A stretch of DNA of 64,000 nt from Rhizobium sp. J15 (GCF_002531825.1 NZ_NWSX01000003.1:186001-250000); one strand, 5' to 3'; numbered from the stretch's first letter, positions 35,783 through 47,554 are shown. Notes: a model not told the origin generated them from the sequence alone. Numbers and translations are program-made.

Positions 35783-36568
35783 TCAGGCGCTTAGGGTGAA
35801 AAAAACATCCGTCGCCGCCTTGAACTCGGCAAAGCGCTTGGCGCGGCGCTCCTCGGCTTCCTCGTCGCTTCCCCAATGCTCGATCGTCCAGTCCTCGTCG
35901 AGATGGGCAAGCGACCACGCCTCCTCCATCGTCACCCGGCCTTCGGCGAAGGCAAGCGCCAGGATCGCCGAGCCGGTCAGCGTCGTGATCGTGTGAAGGG
36001 CGGCGAGCGCCATCGGGCTCTCATGCCGCTTGAGCGTGACGGCGAAGGCGGCGGTCGCCTCGCGCGGCTGTTCGTGATGCATCACGCCTTCGACGAGGAT
36101 GAAGCGGGCGCCGAGATCGTTGGCGGCCCAGTCGATTACGGGGTCCCAGCGCTCGGCCTGACGCTCGACCAGCCGTTCCGGCCCTTCGGCGCGGTAGCAG
36201 ATGAGGTCGGTCGAGGAAAAGCGCAGAATATCCTCGAAGATCGCCTGCGTATTGGTGGCGATCCCGTCGATTGCGGTGTTGACCAGCCGCGTGACCGGCA
36301 TGGTGACCGGGTCGATGACCTCGCTCTGGGCCTCCCATTCCGCGGCGACGAGCCTGGCAAGCGCCTCCGTCGGCACGGCGAGGGCCTGCCGCGCCGGCGT
36401 GCGCACCAGCTTGCCGTCAAGTGTGATGGCAAAACCATCCTCGTGCTCGGCGACGGCGACCTCGGAATAGAAACGCTTCGGCAGCGGCTTCTTCATCTGG
36501 ATCTGCGCGCGGCGGATGGGATCGGGATGGCTCAGTCCCTCGGAAAGATCGTTCAGAAGATCGCGCAT
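35783..36568 (-). CDS. ATP12 family F1-ATPase assembly chaperone
   Basis: A 261-residue protein of the ATP12 family, which in mitochondria binds the F1 alpha subunit during assembly; alphaproteobacteria keep a homolog. The family markers are LPKRFYSEVAVAE near the start, VPTEALARLVAAEWEAQ and WDPVIDWA further on. No signal peptide is present, so it works in the cytoplasm. It starts 9 bases after the HAD phosphatase gene, in a chain RluA-HAD-ATP12. Confidence 0.9.
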   Translation of the reverse strand: MRDLLNDLSEGLSHPDPIRRAQIQMKKPLPKRFYSEVAVAEHEDGFAITLDGKLVRTPARQALAVPTEALARLVAAEWEAQSEVIDPVTMPVTRLVNTAIDGIATNTQAIFEDILRFSSTDLICYRAEGPERLVERQAERWDPVIDWAANDLGARFILVEGVMHHEQPREATAAFAVTLKRHESPMALAALHTITTLTGSAILALAFAEGRVTMEEAWSLAHLDEDWTIEHWGSDEEAEERRAKRFAEFKAATDVFFTLSA

Positions 36569-36577
36569 GGCGTCACC

Positions 36578-37231
36578 TCAGGAAAAATGGCGCAATATCT
36601 CGTTCGGATGATAGGCGATCGCATCGGCGCCGTTGGCGATCAGCTCATCCACGCTGGCATAGCCCCAGGCAACGCCGATCGCCTTGGCGCCGGCAGCCTT
36701 TGCCATCTGCATATCGTAAACCGCATCGCCGATGACAATGGCATCGCGCGCATTCATGCCGGTTTCGTCACAGCATTCCGTGACCATGGCCGGATGCGGC
36801 TTGGAGGGGCAGTCGTCGGCCGTGCGCGCAACGGTGAAATATTTGTCGAACCCGTGCGTCTCCATCACGAGGTTCAGCCCGCGCCGGGATTTTCCGGTCA
36901 CCGCCCCGATCAGCAGATCCTCGCGCCTGCAGATCGCGTCGATCATCTCGCGGATGCCGGGAAACAGCGGCTCCCTGTAGTCGAGATCCTGGCGCACGAC
37001 CGAAAACAGCGATTTGTAATGCGCCGTCATCTCGATATCTTCCTGCTCGACATGCGGCTTGCTCTGCATGCGGGCGATCGCGATATCGAGAGACAGGCCG
37101 ATAATGGCCTTGGTGTCCTCAAATTGCGGTTCCGGCTTGCCGAACTTCGCGAAGGTGCGGCGCATGGTTTCGTGGATCAGCCCGGCGCTGTCGACCAGCG
37201 TGCCGTCGCAATCGAAGAGAGCGAGCTTCAT
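36578..37231 (-). CDS. HAD-IA family hydrolase (phosphoglycolate phosphatase-like)
   Basis: A 217-residue haloacid dehalogenase-type phosphatase. The Asp nucleophile is in LFDCDGTLVDS (DxDGT). The motif 2 Thr/Ser lies around GAVTGKSRRG. The C-terminal DAIVIGDAVYDMQMAKAAG is motif 4 with GD...D. The substrate is not settled: glycolate phosphate and pyrophosphate-like compounds are known for the class. It overlaps the RluA-type gene by an ATGA, so the two are translated together. Confidence 0.88.
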   Translation of the reverse strand: MKLALFDCDGTLVDSAGLIHETMRRTFAKFGKPEPQFEDTKAIIGLSLDIAIARMQSKPHVEQEDIEMTAHYKSLFSVVRQDLDYREPLFPGIREMIDAICRREDLLIGAVTGKSRRGLNLVMETHGFDKYFTVARTADDCPSKPHPAMVTECCDETGMNARDAIVIGDAVYDMQMAKAAGAKAIGVAWGYASVDELIANGADAIAYHPNEILRHFS

Positions 37232-38220
37232 TCGCTATCCCTTTCGGCGCCGGCAAGGTCGAGACCGAGAAGGTTCCAGGTCTGCACCATATGCGGCGGC
37301 AGCGGCGCGCTGATGCGCAGCCGCCCGCCCGAGGGGTGCGGGATGTCGATGTGGCGCGCGTGAAGATGCAGCTTCTTCTGGATGCCGCCGGGGAAAGGCC
37401 AGTTCGGATCGTCGTCGAAATATTTCGGATCGCCGATGATCGGATGGCCGATATGCAGGGCATGGACACGCAGCTGGTGGGTGCGGCCGGTATAAGGTTC
37501 CATCTCCAGCCATGCGAGGTTCTGAGCCGCCGTCTCAATCACGCGGTAGAAGGAAATCGCATGATCGGCGCCGTCCTCGCCGTGTTTGGCGATGCGCATG
37601 CGGTCTCCATCGGCTGTCGGTTCCTTGACGAGCCAGGTCGAGATCTTGTCCTCGTGCTTACGTGGCACGCCCTTGACCAGCGCCCAATAGGTCTTCTTGG
37701 TGTCGCGCTCGCGGAAGGCGGCCGTCAGCTTCTGTGCGGCGCCGCGGGTGCGGGCGATGACGAGAACACCAGATGTATCGCGGTCGAGGCGGTGAACGAG
37801 CCGCGGCTTTTCGCCCTTCGGGCTGGTCCAGGCTTCGAGCATCTGGTCGATATGCCTGGCGACGCCGGAGCCGCCCTGTACGGCAATGCCGGGCGGCTTA
37901 TTGAGCACGATCACCTTGTCGTCCTCATGCAGCACCATGCGCGACAGCAGTTCGAAATCGGACGAATGCTTGAGATCCTTGCCGGCGATCGGCCCGGTTT
38001 TCAGCTTGGCATCGACATCGAGCGGCGGCACGCGCACCATCTGGCCGGGCTGTACGCGCGCATCCGACTTCACACGTCCGCCGTCGACGCGCACCTGGCC
38101 GGAGCGCAAGAGCTTCTGCAGCGGCCCGAAGCCAAGCCCGGGAAAATGCACTTTGAACCAGCGATCGAGCCGCATGCCCGCTTCGTCGGGTTCAACCTTG
38201 ATATGTTCTATGCCAGCCAT
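37228..38220 (-). CDS. RluA family pseudouridine synthase
   Basis: A 330-residue RNA pseudouridine synthase. An N-terminal S4 RNA-binding domain (about residues 14-70, GPLQKLLRSGQVRVDG) is followed by the catalytic domain with HRLDRDTSGVLVIART, in which the Asp is catalytic, and TGRTHQLRVH. The length and layout match the RluC/RluD branch, so 23S rRNA is the likely target. It is the first gene of a unit with the HAD phosphatase and the ATP12 chaperone. Confidence 0.92.
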   Translation of the reverse strand: MAGIEHIKVEPDEAGMRLDRWFKVHFPGLGFGPLQKLLRSGQVRVDGGRVKSDARVQPGQMVRVPPLDVDAKLKTGPIAGKDLKHSSDFELLSRMVLHEDDKVIVLNKPPGIAVQGGSGVARHIDQMLEAWTSPKGEKPRLVHRLDRDTSGVLVIARTRGAAQKLTAAFRERDTKKTYWALVKGVPRKHEDKISTWLVKEPTADGDRMRIAKHGEDGADHAISFYRVIETAAQNLAWLEMEPYTGRTHQLRVHALHIGHPIIGDPKYFDDDPNWPFPGGIQKKLHLHARHIDIPHPSGGRLRISAPLPPHMVQTWNLLGLDLAGAERDSE

Positions 38221-38307
38221 GAACGGCCTTTCGGAAATTGCAGCGCGGCCAAGCCGGCGTTCTTGCCGGAGCCTTTAGAGCATTTTCATCGAAAACGGAA
38301 ACCGGAA

Positions 38308-38685
38308 TCAGACCAAAGCGCGCATGATGGCGAGCCCGGCGAACACCGCCGCCATAGAAAGGCCGACGCTGGCTGCGATATAGATGCCGCCGGCGACGGC
38401 CTCGCCGCCCTCGAACAGCGAGATGGCGTCGAGCGAGAAGGCCGAAAAAGTGGTGAAGCCGCCGAGGAAGCCGGTGATGAGCAGCAGGCGCAGTTCCACG
38501 GAGGCGTTGAATTTTCGGGCGATCAGTTCGGCGAAGACGCCGATGACGAAGCAGCCGACGACATTGACAGCGAGCGTGCCCCAGGGAAAGGCCGGACCCA
38601 TGAGCTTCAGCGCCCATCGGCCGACATAGTATCTGAGCACGGAACCGATGGCGCCGCCGATGGCGACGAGGAGAGCCTGGATCAT
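38308..38685 (-). CDS. crcB: fluoride efflux transporter CrcB
   Basis: A 125-residue Fluc/CrcB channel with four membrane helices. The sequences GGAIGSVLRYYVGRW, GTLAVNVVGCFVIGV and GFLGGFTTFSAFSLD are the family hallmarks, the last with the TTFS fluoride-path motif. It works as a dual-topology dimer that expels F-. The ATG at 38685 follows TCAGGATG. I looked for a crcB-motif fluoride riboswitch upstream and did not see one. Confidence 0.95.
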   Translation of the reverse strand: MIQALLVAIGGAIGSVLRYYVGRWALKLMGPAFPWGTLAVNVVGCFVIGVFAELIARKFNASVELRLLLITGFLGGFTTFSAFSLDAISLFEGGEAVAGGIYIAASVGLSMAAVFAGLAIMRALV

Positions 38686-38804
38686 GGGCGGAACATCCTG
38701 ACTTGAGAACGCTTTCAATCGTGACGGAATAAATTCTTATAATTCAGTAAAATGCCAGAGGTTTTCTTATGCTGGCGCCAAGATCCTGCCGATACTGTGC
38801 CGGC

Positions 38805-39071
38805 ATGACCCAGCTCCTTTCCATTTCGGCAAACACCGCCGCCCTTGCCGCAGAAACGCTGAGAATACCGCAGCGTGTTGCGACGAGCACCGCCGCGCGC
38901 GAATCTCGCCGTCTCGCGGACCGGCAATTGAAGGCCGAAAGCACCGAAGGGGTGGACGATCCCTCCAGCATCATTCAATCGACCGAAGTGGCGCTCGACC
39001 TGATGACGAAGGGCAACCGCCAGCCGCAGGCCGGCCTGAAGCAGGCGCTGCAATCCTACGAAGATTTCTGA
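38805..39071 (+). CDS. small hypothetical protein
   Basis: An 88-residue soluble protein from ATG 38805 (MTQLLSISANTAALAAETLR). It is rich in Ala, Arg and Glu and probably helical, with no signal or membrane segment. No family is recognised. It is divergent from crcB with a gap of 119 bases. A small hairpin terminator follows. Confidence 0.55.
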   Translation: MTQLLSISANTAALAAETLRIPQRVATSTAARESRRLADRQLKAESTEGVDDPSSIIQSTEVALDLMTKGNRQPQAGLKQALQSYEDF

Positions 39072-39092
39072 AGCAGCTGCCTCCAACGAAAA

Positions 39093-39115
39093 GCCCGCGT
39101 CGCGGGCCTTTCTGT
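39093..39115 (+). terminator. terminator-like hairpin
   Basis: GCCCG and CGGGC pair with a short loop (about 39093-39107), followed by CTTTCTGTTTT. It lies 21 bases after the small protein stop and 17 before the end of the convergent copper-protein gene. Confidence 0.6.
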
Positions 39116-39131
39116 TTTGATCAGTTTCCAC

Positions 39132-40145
39132 TCACTTGCCCTGAGCCGACAGCACCTGCAGCACCAGGTCGATCTTGCCGGCCTTCTCGAAGGTCAGCGT
39201 CACCGGCACCGTGTCGCCCTGCTTGAACGGCGTCTTCACCTTCTGGAACATCAGATGCAGGTTGCCGGGCTCGAGCTTCACGGTCTCGCCCGCCGCAATG
39301 GCGATGCCGTCCTTCAGCTGGCGCATCCGCATGACGTTGTCCTTGGTCACCATCTCATGGATTTGAACCTCGCCGGCCACGGGCGACGATATCGATAGAA
39401 GGCGGTCATCCGTCTTGCCGTCGTTCTTCACCGTGAAAAAGCCGCCGCCGACCGGCTGGCCGGGCAGCATCGCCTTGGCGAAAGCGCCGGAAATCTCCAG
39501 ATCGCCTGCCTTGACCGCCTCGCCGGCCGCCGCCGCCGTGCCCGACATATCCATGCCGGTTTTACCGGTCATGTCCATGCCGACCATGTCGCCATGGTCG
39601 TGGCCGTGGTCTTCGCTCGCAACCACCTTCAAGATCGGCGCCGGGCTTTTGAGACCGTGGGGATCGCCGCCATCCTTTGCCACCTGATCCCAGGTCTCGA
39701 CCGCCTCGCCGCACATCTGCGTCACCGGAAAGGCGAGCGCGGTGCCGGGCTCAACGCCCGAAACCTTACCCTGGATGACGAAAGTGTCGTAGAAGTCGTC
39801 GGAGAGGTTGCCGTTCTTCCACCGCACCTCGACCGCGCCCGTTTTCACCTTGTCGCCGTGATTGTCGTAGGTCTTCTGGTAATCGCCCTTGATCACCTCG
39901 AGCTCCCAGCCGGCCTTCGGTTGCGGCTTGGCGAAGACGAAGCCTTCCGGCAGCTTGACCCGCACCTCGGTGGTCGCCTTGCCGTCGCAGCCATGCGGGA
40001 CCTGCAGCGTCGCGAGAATGGTGCTTTCCTGCGTCGCTTCCTTATCGAGGAAGCTCACATGCGCCTCGGCGCCGGCTGCGGCGGTTGCTGAAATGAGAGC
40101 GGCGAGCCCCAAGGTCTTGATAGTCTGTGTTTCGATCGTTTTCAT
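39132..40145 (-). CDS. YcnI-like domain fused to PCu(A)C copper chaperone
   Basis: A 337-residue exported protein. A signal peptide ends near AGAEA-HVSF. The YcnI/DUF1775 domain (about 29-180) starts with the His that becomes the free N-terminus and can hold copper. A His/Met-rich linker (DHGHDHGDMVGMDMTG) follows. The PCu(A)C domain (about 210-337) shows the HEMVTKDNVMRMRQ and GNLHLMFQ ligands (H-x-M pattern). It should bind Cu(I) and Cu(II) in the periplasm and deliver copper, for example to cytochrome oxidase. The DUF2946-like protein is 71 bases upstream on the same strand. Confidence 0.92.
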   Translation of the reverse strand: MKTIETQTIKTLGLAALISATAAAGAEAHVSFLDKEATQESTILATLQVPHGCDGKATTEVRVKLPEGFVFAKPQPKAGWELEVIKGDYQKTYDNHGDKVKTGAVEVRWKNGNLSDDFYDTFVIQGKVSGVEPGTALAFPVTQMCGEAVETWDQVAKDGGDPHGLKSPAPILKVVASEDHGHDHGDMVGMDMTGKTGMDMSGTAAAAGEAVKAGDLEISGAFAKAMLPGQPVGGGFFTVKNDGKTDDRLLSISSPVAGEVQIHEMVTKDNVMRMRQLKDGIAIAAGETVKLEPGNLHLMFQKVKTPFKQGDTVPVTLTFEKAGKIDLVLQVLSAQGK

Positions 40146-40216
40146 CGGATATCTCCTCGCCGGCCTCGGCCTTCTCTAAGGCGAACCGGCTGTTGCGTTC
40201 TGATTGCGAGGGAAAA

Positions 40217-40597
40217 TCAGACGAGGATGGGAGGCGCGCGAGAATTCGCCCGGCTGACGGCGCTTGCCCCGGCAACGGCGGCGGTCTCGATCGGCGCGTT
40301 GACGAGCGAGGCGACTTTGCGCCCGAGCCATGAGCCCGCATCGGGCGTCGGCAGGATGACCGAAGCCGACAACCGGCAGACTTCGCAATTCGGTTTGAAG
40401 GCGACCGTCTTGCCATCGTCGTCCTTTGCCGTCACGCAGAGGGACGCAAAGGTGCCGTCGGGCAGCATATAGGCGGCGGCGTCATAACCTTCAGAAGCGA
40501 GGGCCTGTGGCGGCCGGTGGGCAACGCCAAGGAAAAGCAGGCTCAGTGCGCAAAGCATGCGCAGGAAGAGCGTCGCTTTTAGTCCGGTCCGCCGCAT
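40217..40597 (-). CDS. DUF2946-like exported protein
   Basis: A 126-residue protein whose first 35 residues form a signal or anchor sequence (LCALSLLFLGVAHRPPQALAS). The mature part has a single Cys in FASLCVTAKDDDGKTV and a CEVCRL motif, the layout of DUF2946 proteins, which are often encoded beside copper genes. It is the first gene of a pair with the YcnI-PCu(A)C gene. The start at 40597 is divergent to the glycine riboswitch and gcvT. A role in copper handling is inference from the neighbour. Confidence 0.75.
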   Translation of the reverse strand: MRRTGLKATLFLRMLCALSLLFLGVAHRPPQALASEGYDAAAYMLPDGTFASLCVTAKDDDGKTVAFKPNCEVCRLSASVILPTPDAGSWLGRKVASLVNAPIETAAVAGASAVSRANSRAPPILV

Positions 40598-40763
40598 GAG
40601 ATCCCCTTCAACAGCATGTCGCGATAGCCGGTTTCGCACCCGAATGCAAAAGCAGATTTGCTTGAGATCACGGGCTTCCCCCCGGCTGTGGCGACAAAAA
40701 TTTGTCAGGTCACGACATTTGGTCTTGCCAAGCGCCGCACCCGCCGGATAATTGCGCCAACCA

Positions 40764-40928
40764 TGTTGGGAGAATCCGGTGCTTTCGCCACCGGTGCCGA
40801 AGGAGCAACCGCCCCGGAAACTCTCAGGCAAAAGGACCAGCAAGGGGCAGACGGAACTCTGGAGAGAAGCGTTCTCGAAACGCTCGCCGAAGGGATAACA
40901 ATCTCAGGCGTCAAGGACAGAGGGGGCT
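40764..40928 (+). promoter_or_regulatory. tandem glycine riboswitch
   Basis: Two glycine aptamers in a row. The first (about 40764-40866) has GGGAGA, the core GCCGAAGGAGCAACCGCC, CTCTCAGGCAAAAGGACC and GGGGCAGACGGAACTCTGGAG. The second (about 40868-40928) has GCCGAAGGGATAACAATC, CTCAGGCGTCAAGGACAG and AGGGGG. These are the conserved core sequences of the gcvT motif. Further downstream GCGCCT (40969-40974) and AGGCGC (40982-40987) form a hairpin that may belong to the expression platform, before the ribosome site at about 40996. Glycine is expected to switch the gcv operon on. Confidence 0.96.
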
Positions 40929-41005
40929 CAGGAGAGAAGCGCGCAGCCGCGCCTTCAGATTTGAGCCCGCGCCTTGGAAAGAGGCGCAAACCCCGGAGGC
41001 GTCTT

Positions 41006-42142
41006 TTGGACGAAACTGCTGCCCTGAAGAAAACCCCGTTGCATGCCCTGCATCTTTCGCTCGGCGCCCGTATGGTGCCGTTCGCAGGCTATGACATGCC
41101 GGTGCAATATCCCGCTGGCGTCATGAAGGAACATCTTCAAACCCGCACGGCAGCCGGCCTCTTCGATGTCTCCCACATGGGGCAGGTCATCGTGAAGGCG
41201 AAATCCGGCAGCTATGAGGATGCCGCGCTCGCGCTGGAAAGCCTGGTCCCCGTCGATATCCTCGGCCTAGCCGAGGGCCGCCAGCGCTACGGCTTCTTTA
41301 CCGACGAGACCGGCGGCATTCTCGACGACCTGATGATCACCCATCTCGACGACCATCTTTTCGTCGTCGTCAACGCCGCCTGCAAGGAGGCCGATCTCGC
41401 CCATCTGCACACCCATATCGGCGACCGGTGCGATATTACCCTCCTGAACCGCGCCCTGATCGCGCTGCAGGGACCGCGTGCCGTCGAGGTTCTCGCCGAA
41501 CTCTGGGCCGACGTCGCGGCGATGAAATTCATGGACGTGCGTCATTGCCGCCTGCACGACGTCTCCTGTCTGGTCTCACGCTCCGGCTATAGCGGCGAGG
41601 ACGGCTTCGAAATCTCGGTTCCATCAGACAAGGCCGAGGATGTCGCCATGCGGCTACTCGAGCATCCCGACGTCCAGGCGATCGGTCTCGGCGCCCGCGA
41701 TTCTCTGCGTCTGGAAGCCGGCCTCTGCCTCTATGGCAACGATATCGACACCACCACCTCGCCGGTCGAAGCGGCCCTCGAATGGGCCATGCAGAAGGCA
41801 CGCCGCTCGGGTGGCGCACGCGCCGGCGGCTTTCCTGGCTCCGGCCGCATCCTGTCCGAACTCGAAAATGGCGCTGCGCGCCGCCGCGTCGGCCTGAAGC
41901 CGGAAGGCAAGGCGCCGGTGCGCGGCCATGCCAAGCTCTATGCCGATGCCGAGGGCAAGACCGAAATCGGTGAAGTCACCTCGGGCGGCTTCGGTCCTTC
42001 CGTCGAGGGCCCCGTCGCCATGGGTTATGTGCCGGTATCTCACGCTGCCATAGGCACTCAGGTCTATGCTGAGGTTCGCGGCAAGTTCCTGCCTGTTGCC
42101 GTCTCTGCCCTGCCCTTCGTCAAGCCGACTTACAAACGTTGA
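41006..42142 (+). CDS. gcvT: glycine cleavage system T protein (aminomethyltransferase)
   Basis: A 378-residue T protein that releases ammonia and passes the methylene to tetrahydrofolate. The core motifs [22 protein letters not shown] and [13 protein letters not shown] are present. I place the start at the TTG at 41006 ([12 protein letters not shown]), which has GGAGGC just upstream and matches the expected N-terminus and length. The in-frame upstream reading is riboswitch sequence. It is followed by gcvH after 26 bases. Confidence 0.95.
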   Translation: MDETAALKKTPLHALHLSLGARMVPFAGYDMPVQYPAGVMKEHLQTRTAAGLFDVSHMGQVIVKAKSGSYEDAALALESLVPVDILGLAEGRQRYGFFTDETGGILDDLMITHLDDHLFVVVNAACKEADLAHLHTHIGDRCDITLLNRALIALQGPRAVEVLAELWADVAAMKFMDVRHCRLHDVSCLVSRSGYSGEDGFEISVPSDKAEDVAMRLLEHPDVQAIGLGARDSLRLEAGLCLYGNDIDTTTSPVEAALEWAMQKARRSGGARAGGFPGSGRILSELENGAARRRVGLKPEGKAPVRGHAKLYADAEGKTEIGEVTSGGFGPSVEGPVAMGYVPVSHAAIGTQVYAEVRGKFLPVAVSALPFVKPTYKR

Positions 42143-42168
42143 ACCCTGTTTTCCGAGAGGATATTTCC

Positions 42169-42530
42169 ATGCTGAAATTTACCGCTGAACATGAATGGCT
42201 TGAGCTCGACGGCGATGTCGCGACCGTCGGCATCACCACCTTTGCCGTCGAACAGCTCGGCGATCTCGTCTTCGTCGAGCTGCCGGAAGTCGGCAAGAGC
42301 TTCGCGAAGAACGACGACGCCGCGACGGTCGAATCCGTCAAGGCTGCCTCCGAAGTCTATTGTCCGCTCGACGGCGAAATCACCGAGGTCAACGAGGCGA
42401 TCGTCGCCGATCCCTCGCTCGTCAACTCCGATCCGCAGGGCGCCGGCTGGTTCTTCAAGCTGAAGCTCAAGAATCGCGCCGATGCCGACGGCCTGCTCGA
42501 CGAGGCCGCCTATAAGGAGCTCATCGCGTA

Positions 42531-42531
<1 letters not shown>
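42169..42531 (+). CDS. gcvH: glycine cleavage system H protein
   Basis: A 120-residue lipoyl carrier protein. [13 protein letters not shown] opens it and [12 protein letters not shown] holds the lipoylated Lys. It shuttles the aminomethyl group between P, T and L proteins. LipB encoded at 26.9 kb supplies the octanoyl precursor for this Lys. GAGAGG stands 9 bases before the ATG. Its stop overlaps the gcvP start by one base. Confidence 0.97.
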
Positions 42532-45395
<2,864 letters not shown>

Positions 45396-45408
45396 CATAA
45401 ATTCGGCA

Positions 45409-45434
45409 AGCCCCTCTCACCGCTGGGAGGGGCT
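45409..45434 (+). terminator. terminator-like hairpin after gcvP
   Basis: AGCCCCTC and GAGGGGCT pair around a 10-base loop 13 bases after the gcvP stop. No T-run follows. The remaining bases to 45604 hold no gene. Confidence 0.5.
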
Positions 45435-45604
45435 GCTGACGCGTTACGCCTTTCATGCACGGCACGAACTCCGGCGAAGCCCGTTTCGGGGCATAGGGTT
45501 CAAATTTAACCTTTCTTAGCAAGTCTCTGTTAGCAATTCGAAATGGGCGGTTTCCATTCATCATGGATGTTGCCGCTGATCTCTGTTTTGCGTGCGGGTT
45601 CTTT

Positions 45605-46645
45605 ATGCGTCCATCGGCTGTGCCAGCAATTCTCCTCGCCACCCTGATCCTTTCGGGATGCGCCGCCAGTTCCGGCGCCGAAGATGTGCTCACGCCTGTG
45701 GCGTCGACGGAAACGACCAATGCGATCACTAAGCCCAGCGGCCCGATCCCGGCTGCTGCCGTGGGTGATACCGCCCCACAGGCAAGCGCGCCGCAGCAGG
45801 CGCTGAGCTGGACAGGGCCGGTTCCGGAGCCGCAGGCGCTGGTGCCCGCGGAACGGCCGGTCGGCATGCCCATGCCGACGGAAAGACCCGTCGCGATGCT
45901 CATGCCCGACAATCCGGCAATCGATCCCGGTATCGGCACGAAATCGCCATCGCGTGGACGGATCTACGGCCATCGTTTCCGCGACGCCAAGCCGATCAAC
46001 TTCGGCAGAACCTCGCCGAGAAATCTGGCCGTGCACGGCGTCGACGTATCGCGCTGGCAGGGTGAGATCGACTGGGAAACGCTGCGAAAGCAAGGCGCGA
46101 ACTTCGTCTACATCAAGGCGACGGACGGTGGTGATCACCTCGACCCCATGTTCAGGAAGAACTGGCGTCGCGCCAAGGAAGCCGGCCTGAAACATGGCGC
46201 CTATCACTTCTTCTACTGGTGCCGGACAGCCGGCGAACAGGCTGACTGGTTCATCCGCAACGTGCCGAGAGAAGCAAACGCGCTTCCGCCCGTCATCGAC
46301 GTCGAATGGAACGGCGAATCGAGCTGCAAGCGGCGTATTTCGCCCGCCCGCGTCCGGGAAAAGATGCAGGTGTTCATGGACAAGCTGGAGCGCCACTACG
46401 GCCAGCGCCCGATCATCTACACGGCGCCGGACTTCTACCGCGACAATTTGAAGGGCCAGATGCTCGACTATCCCTTCTGGCTGCGCTCGGTCGCAGCCCA
46501 CCCCTCCAAGGTCTATCCGGGCCGCAAGTGGGTCTTCTGGCAGTATTCCGGTTCGGGTCTTTCCGACGGCGTCGACGGCAAGATCGATCTCAATGTCTTC
46601 AACGGCAGCGAAAGCGACTGGCACGACTGGGTGGCGTCGCGATAG
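45605..46645 (+). CDS. GH25 family lysozyme-like lipoprotein
   Basis: A 346-residue exported protein. The lipobox LILSGC puts the lipid Cys near residue 19. A Pro-rich linker of about 100 residues follows, then a glycoside hydrolase family 25 domain (about 130-346). The domain shows HGVDVSRWQGEIDW (catalytic Asp), AYHFFYWC, PVIDVEWNG (Asp-x-Glu pair) and VFWQYSGSG. It should cleave peptidoglycan in the periplasm. The ATG at 45605 is preferred over the one at 45563. Likely monocistronic. Confidence 0.93.
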   Translation: MRPSAVPAILLATLILSGCAASSGAEDVLTPVASTETTNAITKPSGPIPAAAVGDTAPQASAPQQALSWTGPVPEPQALVPAERPVGMPMPTERPVAMLMPDNPAIDPGIGTKSPSRGRIYGHRFRDAKPINFGRTSPRNLAVHGVDVSRWQGEIDWETLRKQGANFVYIKATDGGDHLDPMFRKNWRRAKEAGLKHGAYHFFYWCRTAGEQADWFIRNVPREANALPPVIDVEWNGESSCKRRISPARVREKMQVFMDKLERHYGQRPIIYTAPDFYRDNLKGQMLDYPFWLRSVAAHPSKVYPGRKWVFWQYSGSGLSDGVDGKIDLNVFNGSESDWHDWVASR

Positions 46646-46796
46646 CAGACCGGTCACGGCCCCGCCTTCCTGTCTCAGTCCGGAACAGGTGGGCAGTGTG
46701 ATCTCCGTGGCCGTAGATCTTTGCTAACGCAACGCCTTCAGCATTCCCTAAACCATTGCAGGTACAAGCATTCCATTAAGATCTGGGGAACCGTTG

Positions 46797-47099
46797 ATGA
46801 GCGTATCTGGGATCACCAACATTGCTCTTTCGGGAATGCGTGCGCAGACGACGCGGATCGGCGCGATCGCCAGCAATGTTGCAAACAGCAGCACGCCCGA
46901 CTATGGCAGACTGAACACCAGCCTCACCTCCACCGAGCCCGGCGTTCGCGCCACCGTTGAAGCGACGCCATCGGACGTCGACCTCGCCACCGAGCTGACA
47001 GATATGCTCCAGGCCGAGCAGAGCTACAAGGCGAACGCCGTGGTCTTCGAAACCGGTGCCGACCTTTGGGAAATGCTGATGAGCATCAAGCGCGACTGA
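46797..47099 (+). CDS. orphan small flagellar rod-like protein
   Basis: A 100-residue protein consisting of only the two terminal helices of flagellar rod/hook proteins. The N-terminal signature is ALSGMRAQTTRIGAIASNVANSSTPDY (shortened as LSGMRAQ...NVANSSTPDY), and the C-terminal helix is MLQAEQSYKANAVVFETGADLW. The central domain of FlgB, FlgC (about 140 aa) or FlgG is missing. No flagellar cluster is near. The ATG at 46797 follows GGGGAAC. It may be a rod accessory part or a remnant kept for another reason. Confidence 0.8.
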   Translation: MSVSGITNIALSGMRAQTTRIGAIASNVANSSTPDYGRLNTSLTSTEPGVRATVEATPSDVDLATELTDMLQAEQSYKANAVVFETGADLWEMLMSIKRD

Positions 47100-47161
47100 G
47101 CGCGCGCTCCTAAGAGAGGTCGCGCCCTAGCTCGGCCGAAATTTTCCGCAGTCGCGATTGT

Positions 47162-47554
47162 TTAGGAATGCGCCGGTTCGCTCTGGCGCTGCGCGGCAAG
47201 GGCCGCAAGATCGGCGGGCTTCAGTTCCACGGATTCGCCGCAGCCGCAGGCTGATGTCTGGTTCGGATTGGTGAAGGTGAAGCCGGATCGGAGCGTCGTC
47301 TGCTCGAAGCCCATTTCTGTGCCGAGCAGATAGAGCACGGCCGAGGGCTCGACCCAGACCCTGGCGCCGTCGCGCTCGATGAGATCGTCCTTGCCATTAG
47401 GTTCGGTCACCAGGTCGATGGTATATTCCATCCCGGCGCAACCGCCCTTCTTGATGCCGACACGAACGCCCTTGGCCTCCGGTCCAGAGTTTTCGACGAT
47501 CGCCTTCACGCGGTTTGCGGCGGCCTCAGTCATGCTCATCACTGCAAAGCCCAT
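47162..47554 (-). CDS. sufA: A-type iron-sulfur carrier protein SufA/HesB
   Basis: A 130-residue A-type carrier. The three cluster cysteines are visible in KKGGCAGMEY (about residue 39) and SACGCGESV (about residues 106 and 108). It receives clusters from the SufBCD scaffold and hands them to apo-proteins. The ATG at 47554 follows GGAAGGAG; an upstream in-frame start at 47575 is possible. It is the last gene of the suf operon. A 92-base gap separates it from sufT. Confidence 0.93.
   Translation of the reverse strand: MGFAVMSMTEAAANRVKAIVENSGPEAKGVRVGIKKGGCAGMEYTIDLVTEPNGKDDLIERDGARVWVEPSAVLYLLGTEMGFEQTTLRSGFTFTNPNQTSACGCGESVELKPADLAALAAQRQSEPAHS

Noticed and set aside
38686..38804. Fluoride riboswitch before crcB
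   Set aside because: No crcB-motif core sequence was seen on the minus strand upstream of the start.
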